From: Acidovorax carolinensis
Lineage (GTDB): Bacteria; Pseudomonadota; Gammaproteobacteria; Burkholderiales; Burkholderiaceae_C
Reading direction: 5' to 3'
Assembly (NCBI RefSeq): GCF_002157145.1
Contig: NZ_CP021361.1
Coordinates: forward strand, 1-64,000
Length of the DNA stretch: 64,000 nt
Below, one piece after another: positions 12,330-20,800 of this stretch. Both the position numbers and the translations under genes were made by a program. The number at the start of each line of letters is the position of its first letter. Positions within the stretch are counted from its first letter, which is position 1. The notes under the pieces are model-generated. The model had not been told where the DNA came from. It was given only the letters and a program-made list of their open reading frames with translations, and searched no databases.

Positions 12330-12767
12330 ATGGCTCCGACCCCAACGACCTCACCGGCCTCTACGGCCTTGCGCAGCAAGGTTCCTGACTCGGAAAAGAT
12401 CACCATCAACCTCGGTTTTGTCGACCTGGGACATATCGATCTGCTCGTGTCCGAGGGCTTTTACGCCAACCGCACGGATTTCATCCGCACAGCCATCCGC
12501 AACCAGCTCAGTGCGCAGAACGAGGCCGTGCGCCAGGTGGTGGCACGCAAGATGCTGGTGCTGGGGCTGCAGCGCTTTGGCCGCGCGGAGCTGGAGGCCG
12601 TGCAGGCGGCCGGCCAGACGCTGGAGATACGGGTGCTGGGCCTGGCCAGCATCGATGACGACGTGCCACCCGCGCTGGCGGCGGCAACGATTGCCTCGGT
12701 GACCGTGCTGGGCGCGTTTCACGCCAGCGCGGCCGTGAAGGCGGCCCTGGCGGGCCGCATCGGCTGA
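12330..12767 (+). CDS. CopG-family ribbon-helix-helix regulator
   Basis: A 145-residue protein whose first half holds a ribbon-helix-helix DNA-binding fold: beta strand EKITINLGFVDLGHIDLL then helices in GFYANRTDFIRTAIRNQL. The second half (GLQRFGRAELEAVQAAGQTLEIRVLG) may be an oligomerisation or sensing region. I chose ATG 12330 because the upstream frame would cover the terminator and repeated operator-like sites. It precedes the esterase gene on the same strand, 189 bases away, and may regulate it. Confidence 0.8.
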   Translation: MAPTPTTSPASTALRSKVPDSEKITINLGFVDLGHIDLLVSEGFYANRTDFIRTAIRNQLSAQNEAVRQVVARKMLVLGLQRFGRAELEAVQAAGQTLEIRVLGLASIDDDVPPALAAATIASVTVLGAFHASAAVKAALAGRIG

Positions 12768-12956
12768 CGCAGCACAAACCCGGATTGGGGCGCCAGCGCC
12801 ACAACGGTGACTTTTCCATCCTGCTCTCAGGCCTGCCTGTTTCAGCGGCGGCCTTGCCAGACAAACCAGCAACCAGCACCTGCCGCCCCAAGGCAGGTGC
12901 CACCAACGGCGCAGGGCCACTGGCCCCGCCCTACCAAGCCAAACCAAGGATCTCTC

Positions 12957-14251
12957 ATGGACTGGAAACAGAATCTCAACCAGCTTCTGGGCAACGCCAC
13001 CGAACTGGTGCGCAATGGCCAGCTCGCCGATGCCACCCGCGCCATCCAGCAGGCCCTCGGCGGTGCCTTCGCCAATCCGGCGACGGCCGCCACCACGCCC
13101 CCACCGGCGCCACCCTGCGCAGCACCGGCCCGCAGCTGGCGCCGCAGGCACCCGGTGCCGCCACCGCATCGCGCTGGCGCACCGGCTTTGCCAGCGCCGA
13201 TGTAGAGGACGCCGTGGTGATCGACCGCGCGGACAAGGGCCAACCCGGCGCAGGCCCAAGCCACAGCGAGCCACCCGCATCCGCAGCACCGAAAGCCACC
13301 ACCGGCCGCCCGGCCGAGTTGCCCGGCAGCTTCGCGCGGGTGGCGTTTTCATACCCCGGGGCGCCGCAGGATCATTACTACCTGTATGTGCCCCCGGGTG
13401 CCAACGCCGGCACGCCCATGCCGCTGGTGCTGATGCTGCACGGCTGCACCCAGAACCCGCAGGACTTTGCCACCGGCACCGGCATGAACGCCGCCGCCGC
13501 ACCGGCCAACGCCCTGGTGCTGTACCCCGCCCAGCCCGGCAGCGCAAACCCCAAGGGCTGCTGGAACTGGTTTCGCCCGACGGACCAGCAGCGCGGCGCG
13601 GGCGAGCCGGCCGTGCTGGTGGCGATGGTGCGCGAGGTGATGGCGCGCCACCCGGTGGACGCACACCGGGTGTACGTGGCGGGCCTGTCGGCCGGTGGTG
13701 CCATGGCTGCCGTGCTGGGCCGCGAGTACCCCGATATGTTTGCCGCCGTGGGCGTGCACTCGGGTCTGCAGGCGGGGGCCGCGCACAACGTGATGGGCGC
13801 GCTGTCGGCCATGAAGAACGGTGCCAAGCCCGACCCGGCAGCCCGTGCCGGCGCCCGCCAAAGCGCCGCATCAGCGCTGCTGCCACGGCCCATCATCGTG
13901 TTCCACGGCGATGCGGACGGCACCGTGCATGCCCGCAACGGGGAGCAACTGATCGACGCCGCGCTGGCCAGCGCCATCGGCGGCGCACGCAATGTGCAGC
14001 AAGAGGAACAGACCGGCCGGTCACCGGGGGGCAAAAGCTATACGCGCACGGTGTACTACCGCACGGCAGACAGCGCCGGCCCATCTAACCCTGGCAAAAC
14101 GGCGGTGGCAGAGCACTGGGTGTTGCACGGCGGCAGACACGCCTGGGCCGGAGGCCATGCGGGCGGCAGCCACACCGATCCGGGCGGCGTCAACGCCACG
14201 CGGGAAATACTGCGCTTTTTCCTGGCGCACCCGCAGCAGGCCGGGCAATAA
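12957..14251 (+). pseudogene. PHB-depolymerase-family esterase, frameshifted as read
   Basis: An extracellular-type alpha/beta hydrolase of the PHB depolymerase esterase family. The N-terminal part (ATG 12957, MDWKQNLNQLLGNATELVRN) is in one frame; from about 13100 the homology continues in another frame (TGATLRSTGPQLAP to the stop at 14249). One extra C in the run at 13098-13102 would join them into about 431 residues. The catalytic part is intact: oxyanion region LHGCTQNPQDFATGTGMN, nucleophile elbow GLSAGGAMAA, Asp in FHGDADGTVH, His near GGRHAWAGG. AAGGA precedes the ATG. Either a true frameshift or a homopolymer error. Confidence 0.8.
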
Positions 14252-14351
14252 GCGGCAAAACCTGGCGCGCTCCGTCTGCGCCCCTGCGCAGCGGCACAAT
14301 CGCGGGGCTCCCGTTGGGGACCCTCGTGTTTTCATTGCGCACCCACCCTCC

Positions 14352-14966
14352 ATGCCCCCCATTGCCGTCATCGACTTTGAAACCACCGGCATCTCGCCCG
14401 GCCAGGGCGCGCGCGCCACCGAGGTGGCCATCGTGCTGCTGGAAGGCGGCGTGGTGGTGGACCGGTTCCAGAGCCTGATGAAAACCGGTGCCTGGATTCC
14501 ACCCTTCATCACCCAGCTCACCGGCATCACCAATGCCATGGTGAACGCCGCGCCCGATGCGGCCGAGGTGATGGCGCAGGCCGCGCGCTTTGTCGGCAAC
14601 GCGCCCATGGTGGCGCACAACGCCTCGTTCGACTGCAAGTTCTGGCAGGCCGAGCTGGCCCTGGCCGGGCAGCCCGCGCCGCAGCCCTTTGCCTGCACCG
14701 TGCTGCTGTCGCGCCGGCTGTATCCGCAGGCGCCCAGCCACAAGCTCGGCGTGCTGGTCGATTACCACGGTCTGCCGCGCACCGGCCAGGCCCACCGGGC
14801 GCTGGCCGACGCCGAAATGGCCGCCGCCCTGCTGGCGCGCATGCAGCACGACCTGCGCACGCAATGGCGCGTGGCCCAGCCCGACCACGCGCTGCTGATG
14901 GCGCTGCAGCGCTGCGCCAAACCCGCGGTGGGCAAGCTGCTGGCGCAGCACGCCGCCAGCGCGTGA
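14352..14966 (+). CDS. DnaQ-like 3'-5' exonuclease
   Basis: A 204-residue DEDDh exonuclease resembling the epsilon/PolC proofreading domain. Exo I is VIDFETTGISPG near residue 6, Exo II is APMVAHNASFDCKFW near 85, and Exo III is GQAHRALADAEMAAALL near 145, giving the D, E, D, H, D residues. It is a stand-alone exonuclease, not the polymerase III epsilon gene itself, judging by its divergent C-terminus. I chose ATG 14352 because the Exo I motif begins 6 residues after it. Confidence 0.85.
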   Translation: MPPIAVIDFETTGISPGQGARATEVAIVLLEGGVVVDRFQSLMKTGAWIPPFITQLTGITNAMVNAAPDAAEVMAQAARFVGNAPMVAHNASFDCKFWQAELALAGQPAPQPFACTVLLSRRLYPQAPSHKLGVLVDYHGLPRTGQAHRALADAEMAAALLARMQHDLRTQWRVAQPDHALLMALQRCAKPAVGKLLAQHAASA

Positions 14967-14990
14967 AGCCTGCACACCTGCCTTACTCCT

Positions 14991-15047
14991 TTTTTTATAG
15001 CTTTTAGCGCTTGTCCATCAAGCGCTGCAGGCCTTTTTGGTTGCAAA
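14991..15047 (+). repeat. Dispersed AGCGCT hairpin repeat, copy 3
   Basis: TTATAGCTTTTAGCGCTT, a short loop, AAGCGCTGCAGGCCTTTTTGG. It sits between the exonuclease and nnrU. Confidence 0.85.
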
Positions 15048-15107
15048 CGGCGGCGAGTCATTGCTCTTGCCCATAATCGCGCCATTTCCTCCACCGAAAG
15101 GCCGTCT

Positions 15108-15689
15108 ATGTTGTATCTGGTTCTTGGATTGGTGCTGTTTCTGGGCGTGCACTCGGTGCGCATCGTGGCCGATGGCTGGCGCACGCAAACCATGGCGCGG
15201 CTGGGCGCGGGGGCCTGGAAAGGGCTGTATTCGCTGGCCTCGGCTGCGGGCCTGGTGCTGATCGTGTGGGGCTATGGCCTGGCGCGCCAGCAACCCGTGG
15301 TGCTGTGGCTGCCACCGGTGGGCATGCGCCATGCCGCAGCGTTGCTCACGCTGATCACCTTCATCCTGCTGGTTGCCGCCTATGTGCCGCGCAACGCCAT
15401 CAAGGCCCGGCTGCACCACCCCATGGTGCTGGGCGTGAAGGTGTGGGCGCTGGCGCACCTCATCTCCAACGGCAACCTGGCCGACGTGGTGCTGTTTGGC
15501 GCATTCCTGCTGTGGGCCGTGCTGGACTTTCGGGCAGCGCGCCAGCGCGACCGCGCGCAGGCCACCGTGTATGCCTCCGGCACGGCTGCCGGCACCGTGG
15601 CAACCCTGGTGGTGGGCGCGGTGGCCTGGGCCGCGTTTGCCTTCTGGGCCCATGCGATGCTGATCGGCGTGGCGCCCCTGGGCCGCTGA
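15108..15689 (+). CDS. NnrU-family integral membrane protein
   Basis: A 193-residue inner-membrane protein with about six hydrophobic segments (first LVLGLVLFLGVHSVRIV). The NnrU family is linked to denitrification in some bacteria and resembles isoprenoid-modifying 15-cis-zeta-carotene isomerase; the substrate here is unknown. The conserved stretch HHPMVLGVKVWALAHLISNG with its histidines, possible haem ligands, is present near residue 105. No denitrification genes lie nearby. Confidence 0.82.
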   Translation: MLYLVLGLVLFLGVHSVRIVADGWRTQTMARLGAGAWKGLYSLASAAGLVLIVWGYGLARQQPVVLWLPPVGMRHAAALLTLITFILLVAAYVPRNAIKARLHHPMVLGVKVWALAHLISNGNLADVVLFGAFLLWAVLDFRAARQRDRAQATVYASGTAAGTVATLVVGAVAWAAFAFWAHAMLIGVAPLGR

Positions 15690-15747
15690 CCCCACCCGCC
15701 ACCCGCAGCGGCGGGCCCGCACCCGACGATCACGGCACTTCATAAAC

Positions 15748-15800
15748 GATAGCTGCCCGCGCTGATGGGTTGTACGCCAGCAACTGTTTTTGCTGCAAAT
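15748..15800 (+). repeat. Dispersed AGCGCT hairpin repeat, degenerate copy 4
   Basis: GATAGCTGCCCGCGCTGATG is followed by a decayed right arm and GCAACTGTTTTTGCTGC. Only the left half matches the family well. Confidence 0.55.
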
Positions 15801-15858
15801 CCCTACGGCGCCATCGGGGTTCGGGCCTTGGCGCCGCCCTTCCGTTACCCTTCGGCCC

Positions 15859-16356
15859 ATGCGCGCATTTCACCCTCTGGCCTGCGCAGCGGCCCTGCTG
15901 GTTCTGGGCGGCTGCAGCACCCCGCCGCCTTCTACCCCGTCACCGTCCGCCCCGTGGCGCGGCAGCACGGCACCGCAACTGTCGGACGAGCAGGCGCACG
16001 ACATCGCCATCCACGCGCTGGGGCTGGTGGGCACGCCCTACCGCTATGGCGGCAACACGCCGGATTCGGGCTTCGACTGCAGCGGGCTGATCGGCTATGT
16101 CTATCGCCACCGCGTGGGCTCGGCACCGCCGCGCACGGTGGCGCAACTCAGCGGCTGGGGGCAGCAAATCGCCAATGGCGAACTGCGCAGCGGCGACATG
16201 GTGGTGTTTGGCACCGGCCGCACGCCATCGCATGCGGGCATTTATGTGGGCGAGGGGCGCTTTGTGCATGCGCCATCGTCGGGTGGCACGGTGCGACTGG
16301 ACCACCTGCAATCGCGCTACTGGGCGCGGCAGAACGCGTCGTTTCGCAGGCTTTAA
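15859..16356 (+). CDS. NlpC/P60-family lipoprotein peptidase
   Basis: A 165-residue cell-wall peptidase of the C40 family, expected to cut peptidoglycan stem peptides at the outer membrane. The start MRAFHPLACAAALLVLGGCS is a lipoprotein signal with lipobox LGGC, which decides ATG 15859 over upstream starts. Catalytic Cys is in GFDCSGLIGYVYR, His in SHAGIYVGEGRF, and a third polar residue follows in VHAPSSGG. The length fits single-domain Spr/NlpC proteins. Confidence 0.9.
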   Translation: MRAFHPLACAAALLVLGGCSTPPPSTPSPSAPWRGSTAPQLSDEQAHDIAIHALGLVGTPYRYGGNTPDSGFDCSGLIGYVYRHRVGSAPPRTVAQLSGWGQQIANGELRSGDMVVFGTGRTPSHAGIYVGEGRFVHAPSSGGTVRLDHLQSRYWARQNASFRRL

Positions 16357-16357
16357 C

Positions 16358-16400
16358 GCCCCCTTGAGTCGTCTTCGCTGCGGGGCCACCCTTGCCAGGC
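16358..16400 (+). repeat. Possible REP-like GC-rich sequence
   Basis: CGCCCCCTTGAGTCGTCTTCGCTGCGGGG follows the peptidase stop codon. It loosely resembles the palindromic sequence at 32752-32815 read on the other strand. Only two diverged copies are in the window, so the call is tentative. Confidence 0.3.
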
Positions 16401-16488
16401 GTCACTCGCCAGGGCGGCGCCCGTTGCTGGTGGTGTGGGCGATGGCGAAATAAGTCGGTCTCCGGGCCGGGCGACAATCGGGCGCATC

Positions 16489-17595
16489 ATGACCCACGCC
16501 CAACGCTCTGCCCACCCCGTTTCCACCCACGACACCACGCGCATTGACGACACGCGCATCAAGGCCGTGCGCCCGCTCATCACCCCCGCGCTGCTGCAGG
16601 AATGGCTGCCCACGCCCGACGCCGCGCAGGCGCTGGTGGAAACCAGCCGCGCCGCCATCTCGCGCGTGCTGCACGGGCAGGACGACCGGCTGGTCGTGGT
16701 GGTGGGGCCCTGCTCCATCCACGACCATGGCCAGGCCATGGAATATGCGCACGCACTCAAGGCCCAGGCCGATGCGCTCAGCCAAGACCTGCTCATCGTG
16801 ATGCGCGTCTATTTTGAAAAACCTCGCACCACCGTGGGCTGGAAGGGCTACATCAACGACCCGCACATGGATGGCAGCTTTGCCATCAACGAAGGGCTGG
16901 AGCTGGCGCGCCAGCTGCTGCTGGCCGTGCTGGCCGTGGGCCTGCCGGTAGGCACCGAGTTCCTCGACCTGCTCAGCCCGCAGTTCATCAGCGACCTGGT
17001 GAGCTGGGGCGCGATTGGCGCGCGCACCACCGAGAGCCAGAGCCACCGCCAGCTCGCATCGGGCCTGTCGTGCCCCGTGGGCTTCAAGAACGGCACCGAT
17101 GGCGGCGTGAAGGTGGCGAGCGACGCCATCCAGGCCGCGCAGGCTTCGCACGCCTTCATGGGCATGACCAAGATGGGCCAGGCCGCCATTTTTGAAACGC
17201 GCGGCAACCACGACTGCCACGTCATCCTGCGCGGCGGCAAGCAGCCCAACTACCAAAAGGCCGATGTGGATGCCACCTGCGCCGTGCTCCAGGCCGCCGG
17301 CCTGCGCGAGCAGGTGATGATCGACGTGAGCCACGCCAACAGCAGCAAGCAGCACCAGCGCCAGATCACCGTGGCCGCCGAGGTGGCCCAGCAGATTGCT
17401 GGCGGCGACGCCCGCATCACCGGCCTGATGATCGAAAGCCACCTGCAGGAAGGCCGCCAGGACATCGTGCCCGGCCAGCCGCTGCAGCACGGGGTTTCGG
17501 TGACCGACGCCTGCATCAGCCTGGCGCAGACGGTGCCGGTGCTCGAAGGCCTGGCCGCCGCGGTGCGGGCCCGGCGCCAGAGACAGACCGCCTAG
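16489..17595 (+). CDS. aroG: 3-deoxy-7-phosphoheptulonate (DAHP) synthase
   Basis: Class I DAHP synthase of 368 residues, condensing phosphoenolpyruvate and erythrose 4-phosphate in the first step of aromatic amino acid synthesis. Signatures: VVVVGPCSIHDHGQAMEYA near residue 65, KPRTTVGWKGYINDP near 107, GFKNGTDGGVKVA near 201, and DVSHANSSKQHQRQ near 280. The type is the amino-acid-regulated AroF/G/H group; which amino acid inhibits it cannot be told here. It stands alone. Confidence 0.92.
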   Translation: MTHAQRSAHPVSTHDTTRIDDTRIKAVRPLITPALLQEWLPTPDAAQALVETSRAAISRVLHGQDDRLVVVVGPCSIHDHGQAMEYAHALKAQADALSQDLLIVMRVYFEKPRTTVGWKGYINDPHMDGSFAINEGLELARQLLLAVLAVGLPVGTEFLDLLSPQFISDLVSWGAIGARTTESQSHRQLASGLSCPVGFKNGTDGGVKVASDAIQAAQASHAFMGMTKMGQAAIFETRGNHDCHVILRGGKQPNYQKADVDATCAVLQAAGLREQVMIDVSHANSSKQHQRQITVAAEVAQQIAGGDARITGLMIESHLQEGRQDIVPGQPLQHGVSVTDACISLAQTVPVLEGLAAAVRARRQRQTA

Positions 17596-17831
17596 TGGAT
17601 GCCCGGGCAGGGTGCCTGAACAGGGCACTGCGGTGTAGCATTAACATCCCATTGCAGAAACACCCCTTTGGGCATGCCGCACCAGCGCCTGGTGCCCGGC
17701 CGTAAAGCGAGCCTCTGCCCACCTCCCTGGCCTTTCATCGTTCAACCTGTTTCCCGTTCTTTGCGTTCTGGTCACTCCATGCAGGCAATGCCGATTTCGC
17801 TGTCCGCCTCACCGTGCCGCCTTGGTGGCCC

Positions 17832-20800
17832 ATGGGGCTAGTGGGCATGCCGCCTGCGCAAAACGCCCCCCGGGAAGCCGCGCGCCTGCGTGCGTTGCAG
17901 TCATACGCCATCCTGGACACGCCCGCCGAAGAAGCGTTTGACCAGCTGGCTGTTCTGGCCGCACGCATCTGCAACACGCCGATGGCGGTGGTGAATTTTC
18001 TGGACAGCGAGCGCCAGTGGTTCAAGGCGGCTGTAGGCGTGCCCTTCAGGCAGACCGACCGGGCCATTGCGTTTTGCAACCATGCACTGAGCGGTAGCCG
18101 TGAACCCCTGGTGGTGGCCGATGCGCGCCAGCACCCGCTGTTTGCCAACAACCCGCTGGTGCTGGGCGAGCCGCATATCCGGCTGTATGCCTGCTATCCG
18201 CTGGTCACGCCCGAAGGCGCGGCGCTGGGCACGCTGGCGGTGCTGGACACGGTGCCCCACGCGCTGACCAATGATCAGCTGGAAGGCCTGAAGATTCTGG
18301 CCGACCAGGCGATGGTGCTGCTTGCGCTGCGCCGCCAGCAACGCCAGTGGTCGCAACTGATGCAGGAACGCGACCAGATGCATGCCGAACTGGTGCAAAA
18401 GAGCGAAACCCTGGGCGCGGCCGCCCGCACTGCACGCATCAACGAAGAGCGCTTTCACTTGGTGGCGCGCGCCACAGCCGATGCCGTGTGGGACTGGGAC
18501 CTGTCTACCGATGCCATATGGTGGAACGAAGGCATGCAGCACCTGTTTGGCATTTCACCCGACGAGTTGCTGCCCGACAGCCGCTCGTGGACCCTGCGCC
18601 TGCATCCCGATGAAAGCGCCGACCTGCTGCACAGCATCCATGCTGCCATCGATGGCAACGCCAGCCACTGGTCGGCCGAATACCGCTTTCGCCGCCAGGA
18701 CGACAGCTATGCCTGGGTGCTGGACCGCGGTTTCCTGATCCGCGATGGCGATGGCCGGGCGGTGCGCATGGTTGGCGGCATGACCGACATCAGCGCCCAC
18801 AAGCTCGCCGAGATGGAAACGCGGCGCGATGCGCACAACCACGCCCAACTGCTGCAACTGCAGCAGCGCATGTCGTCCATGGACCTGCCGTTGCCCGAGG
18901 TGCTGGCCCTGGTGGCCCAAACGGTGCTGGAGCAGACCGGCGCGCGCGGTGCCATGGTGGATCTGCTCGAGGGCAGTCACCTGGTAACCCATGCATCCGC
19001 TGGCGACATGGTGCGCCCCCAGGGCTTGCGGCTGCCGGTGGAGCAAAGCCTGCTGTGGCCCGCGCTCTGCCAGGGGCGCACCGTGGCCTGCCATGACACC
19101 GAGCTCGAAGGCTGGGACCTGGCGTCCAAACCCCACTGGCGCGGCCTGCGCTCGGTGGCTGCAGCGCCCTTGCGGGCGGGCGATGCCGTGGTCGGATTGC
19201 TCATGCTCACCTCCGACCGGCCCCACGCCTTTTCGGCGCGCGACGTGGCCCACCTGGAGATCCTGACCGAGTCCCTGGGCACCATGGTGCAGCTGCGCCA
19301 CGTGGCCAGCCAGCTGCACGCCTCCGAACTGCAATACCGCTTGCTGTTTGACGAGCACCCACACCCCATGTGGGTGTATGCACAGGACAGTTTGCGCCTG
19401 CTGGCGGTCAACCAGGCCATGGTGGCGCACTATGGCTACACCGAGGCCGAGCTGCTGCATCTGGAGCTGCCGGCGCTGTGCGCCCCCGAAGACCGCCCCG
19501 GACTCAAAGAGCGGCTGCAGGCCGTTTTTCAGTTGCCACGCGACAAGTTTGTGGTGCGCCGCCATGTCCGCAAGGACGGCAGGCTGATGCAGATGGAGAT
19601 TTCCGCGGGCAACATCAGTTTCAACGGGGTGGCCGCCCGCCAGGTGCTGGCCATTGATGTCACCGAGCGGCTGCGCACCGAAGACGAGCTGCGCCGCATG
19701 GGCCGGGCGCAACGCCTGCTCAGCGCCTGCAATGAGGCGCTGGTGCGCGCCACGTCCGAGGCCTCACTGCTAAAGGAAATCTGCCAGATTGCCGTGGACA
19801 TTGGCGGCTACCGCTTGGGCTGGGTGGGCTTTGCGCTGAACGACGAAGCCCAAACCATTGAATCCGTGGCACATGCGGGCTACAACGACCGGTATCTCGA
19901 AGAACTGCAGCTGAGCTGGTCCGAAGACAGCCCCTACGGCCACGGGCCCGCCGGGGTGGCGGTGCGCAGCGGCGCACCCGTGATCGTGCAGGACATCCGC
20001 ACCGACGGCATCTTTGCCGACTGGACCGAGCGCATGCTGGAGCACGGCTTTCATGGCGTGATCTGCCTGCCCCTGCGCGAACGCGAGCACAGCTTTGGTC
20101 TGCTGTACCTGTATGCCCCCGAGATCCTGCACATCAGCGCCGAAGAGGCCACGCTACTGCAGCAACTGGCCAACGACCTGGCCTTCGGCATCATGAGCCT
20201 GCGCGCCCGGATGGAACAACAGCGCCTGCAGGCCGCGGTGCTCAAGATGGCGGCCGCCGTGTCGGCCAGCACGGGCACAGAGTTCTTTGTGCAGCTGGCC
20301 AAGAACATGGCCGAGGCCCTGGGTGCACAGGTGGGCTGCGTGGGCCGCCTGCTGCCACCGCAGCAAGGGCAGGCGCCGCGCGCGGTGACACTGGCGGCGG
20401 TGCTGGATGGCACAAAACTGCCCACCAGCGAATACGCGCTGGCCGGCACACCCAGCCTGCTGCTGCTCAGCCAGCAACAGGTGGTGGTGCAGGACAACGT
20501 GGCGCAGCAGTATCCCGAAGCGCCCATATTGCGCCAGATCGCGGCGCAAGGCTATGCCGGGCAACAGCTGTGCAACGCCGATGGCGAAGTGGTGGGCATG
20601 ATCTTCGTGGTGTTCCGCGAGCCGCTTACCAACACCGACTTCGTCACCTCGACCCTGCGCATCTTTGCCAGCCGCGCCTCGGCCGAGATCGACCGGCAGA
20701 TGTCGGACAAGCGTATCCGCCACCAGGCCTCGCTGCTCGACAAGGCCCAGGACGCCATCATCGTGCGCGATCTCGAGCACCGCATCATCTACTGGAACAA

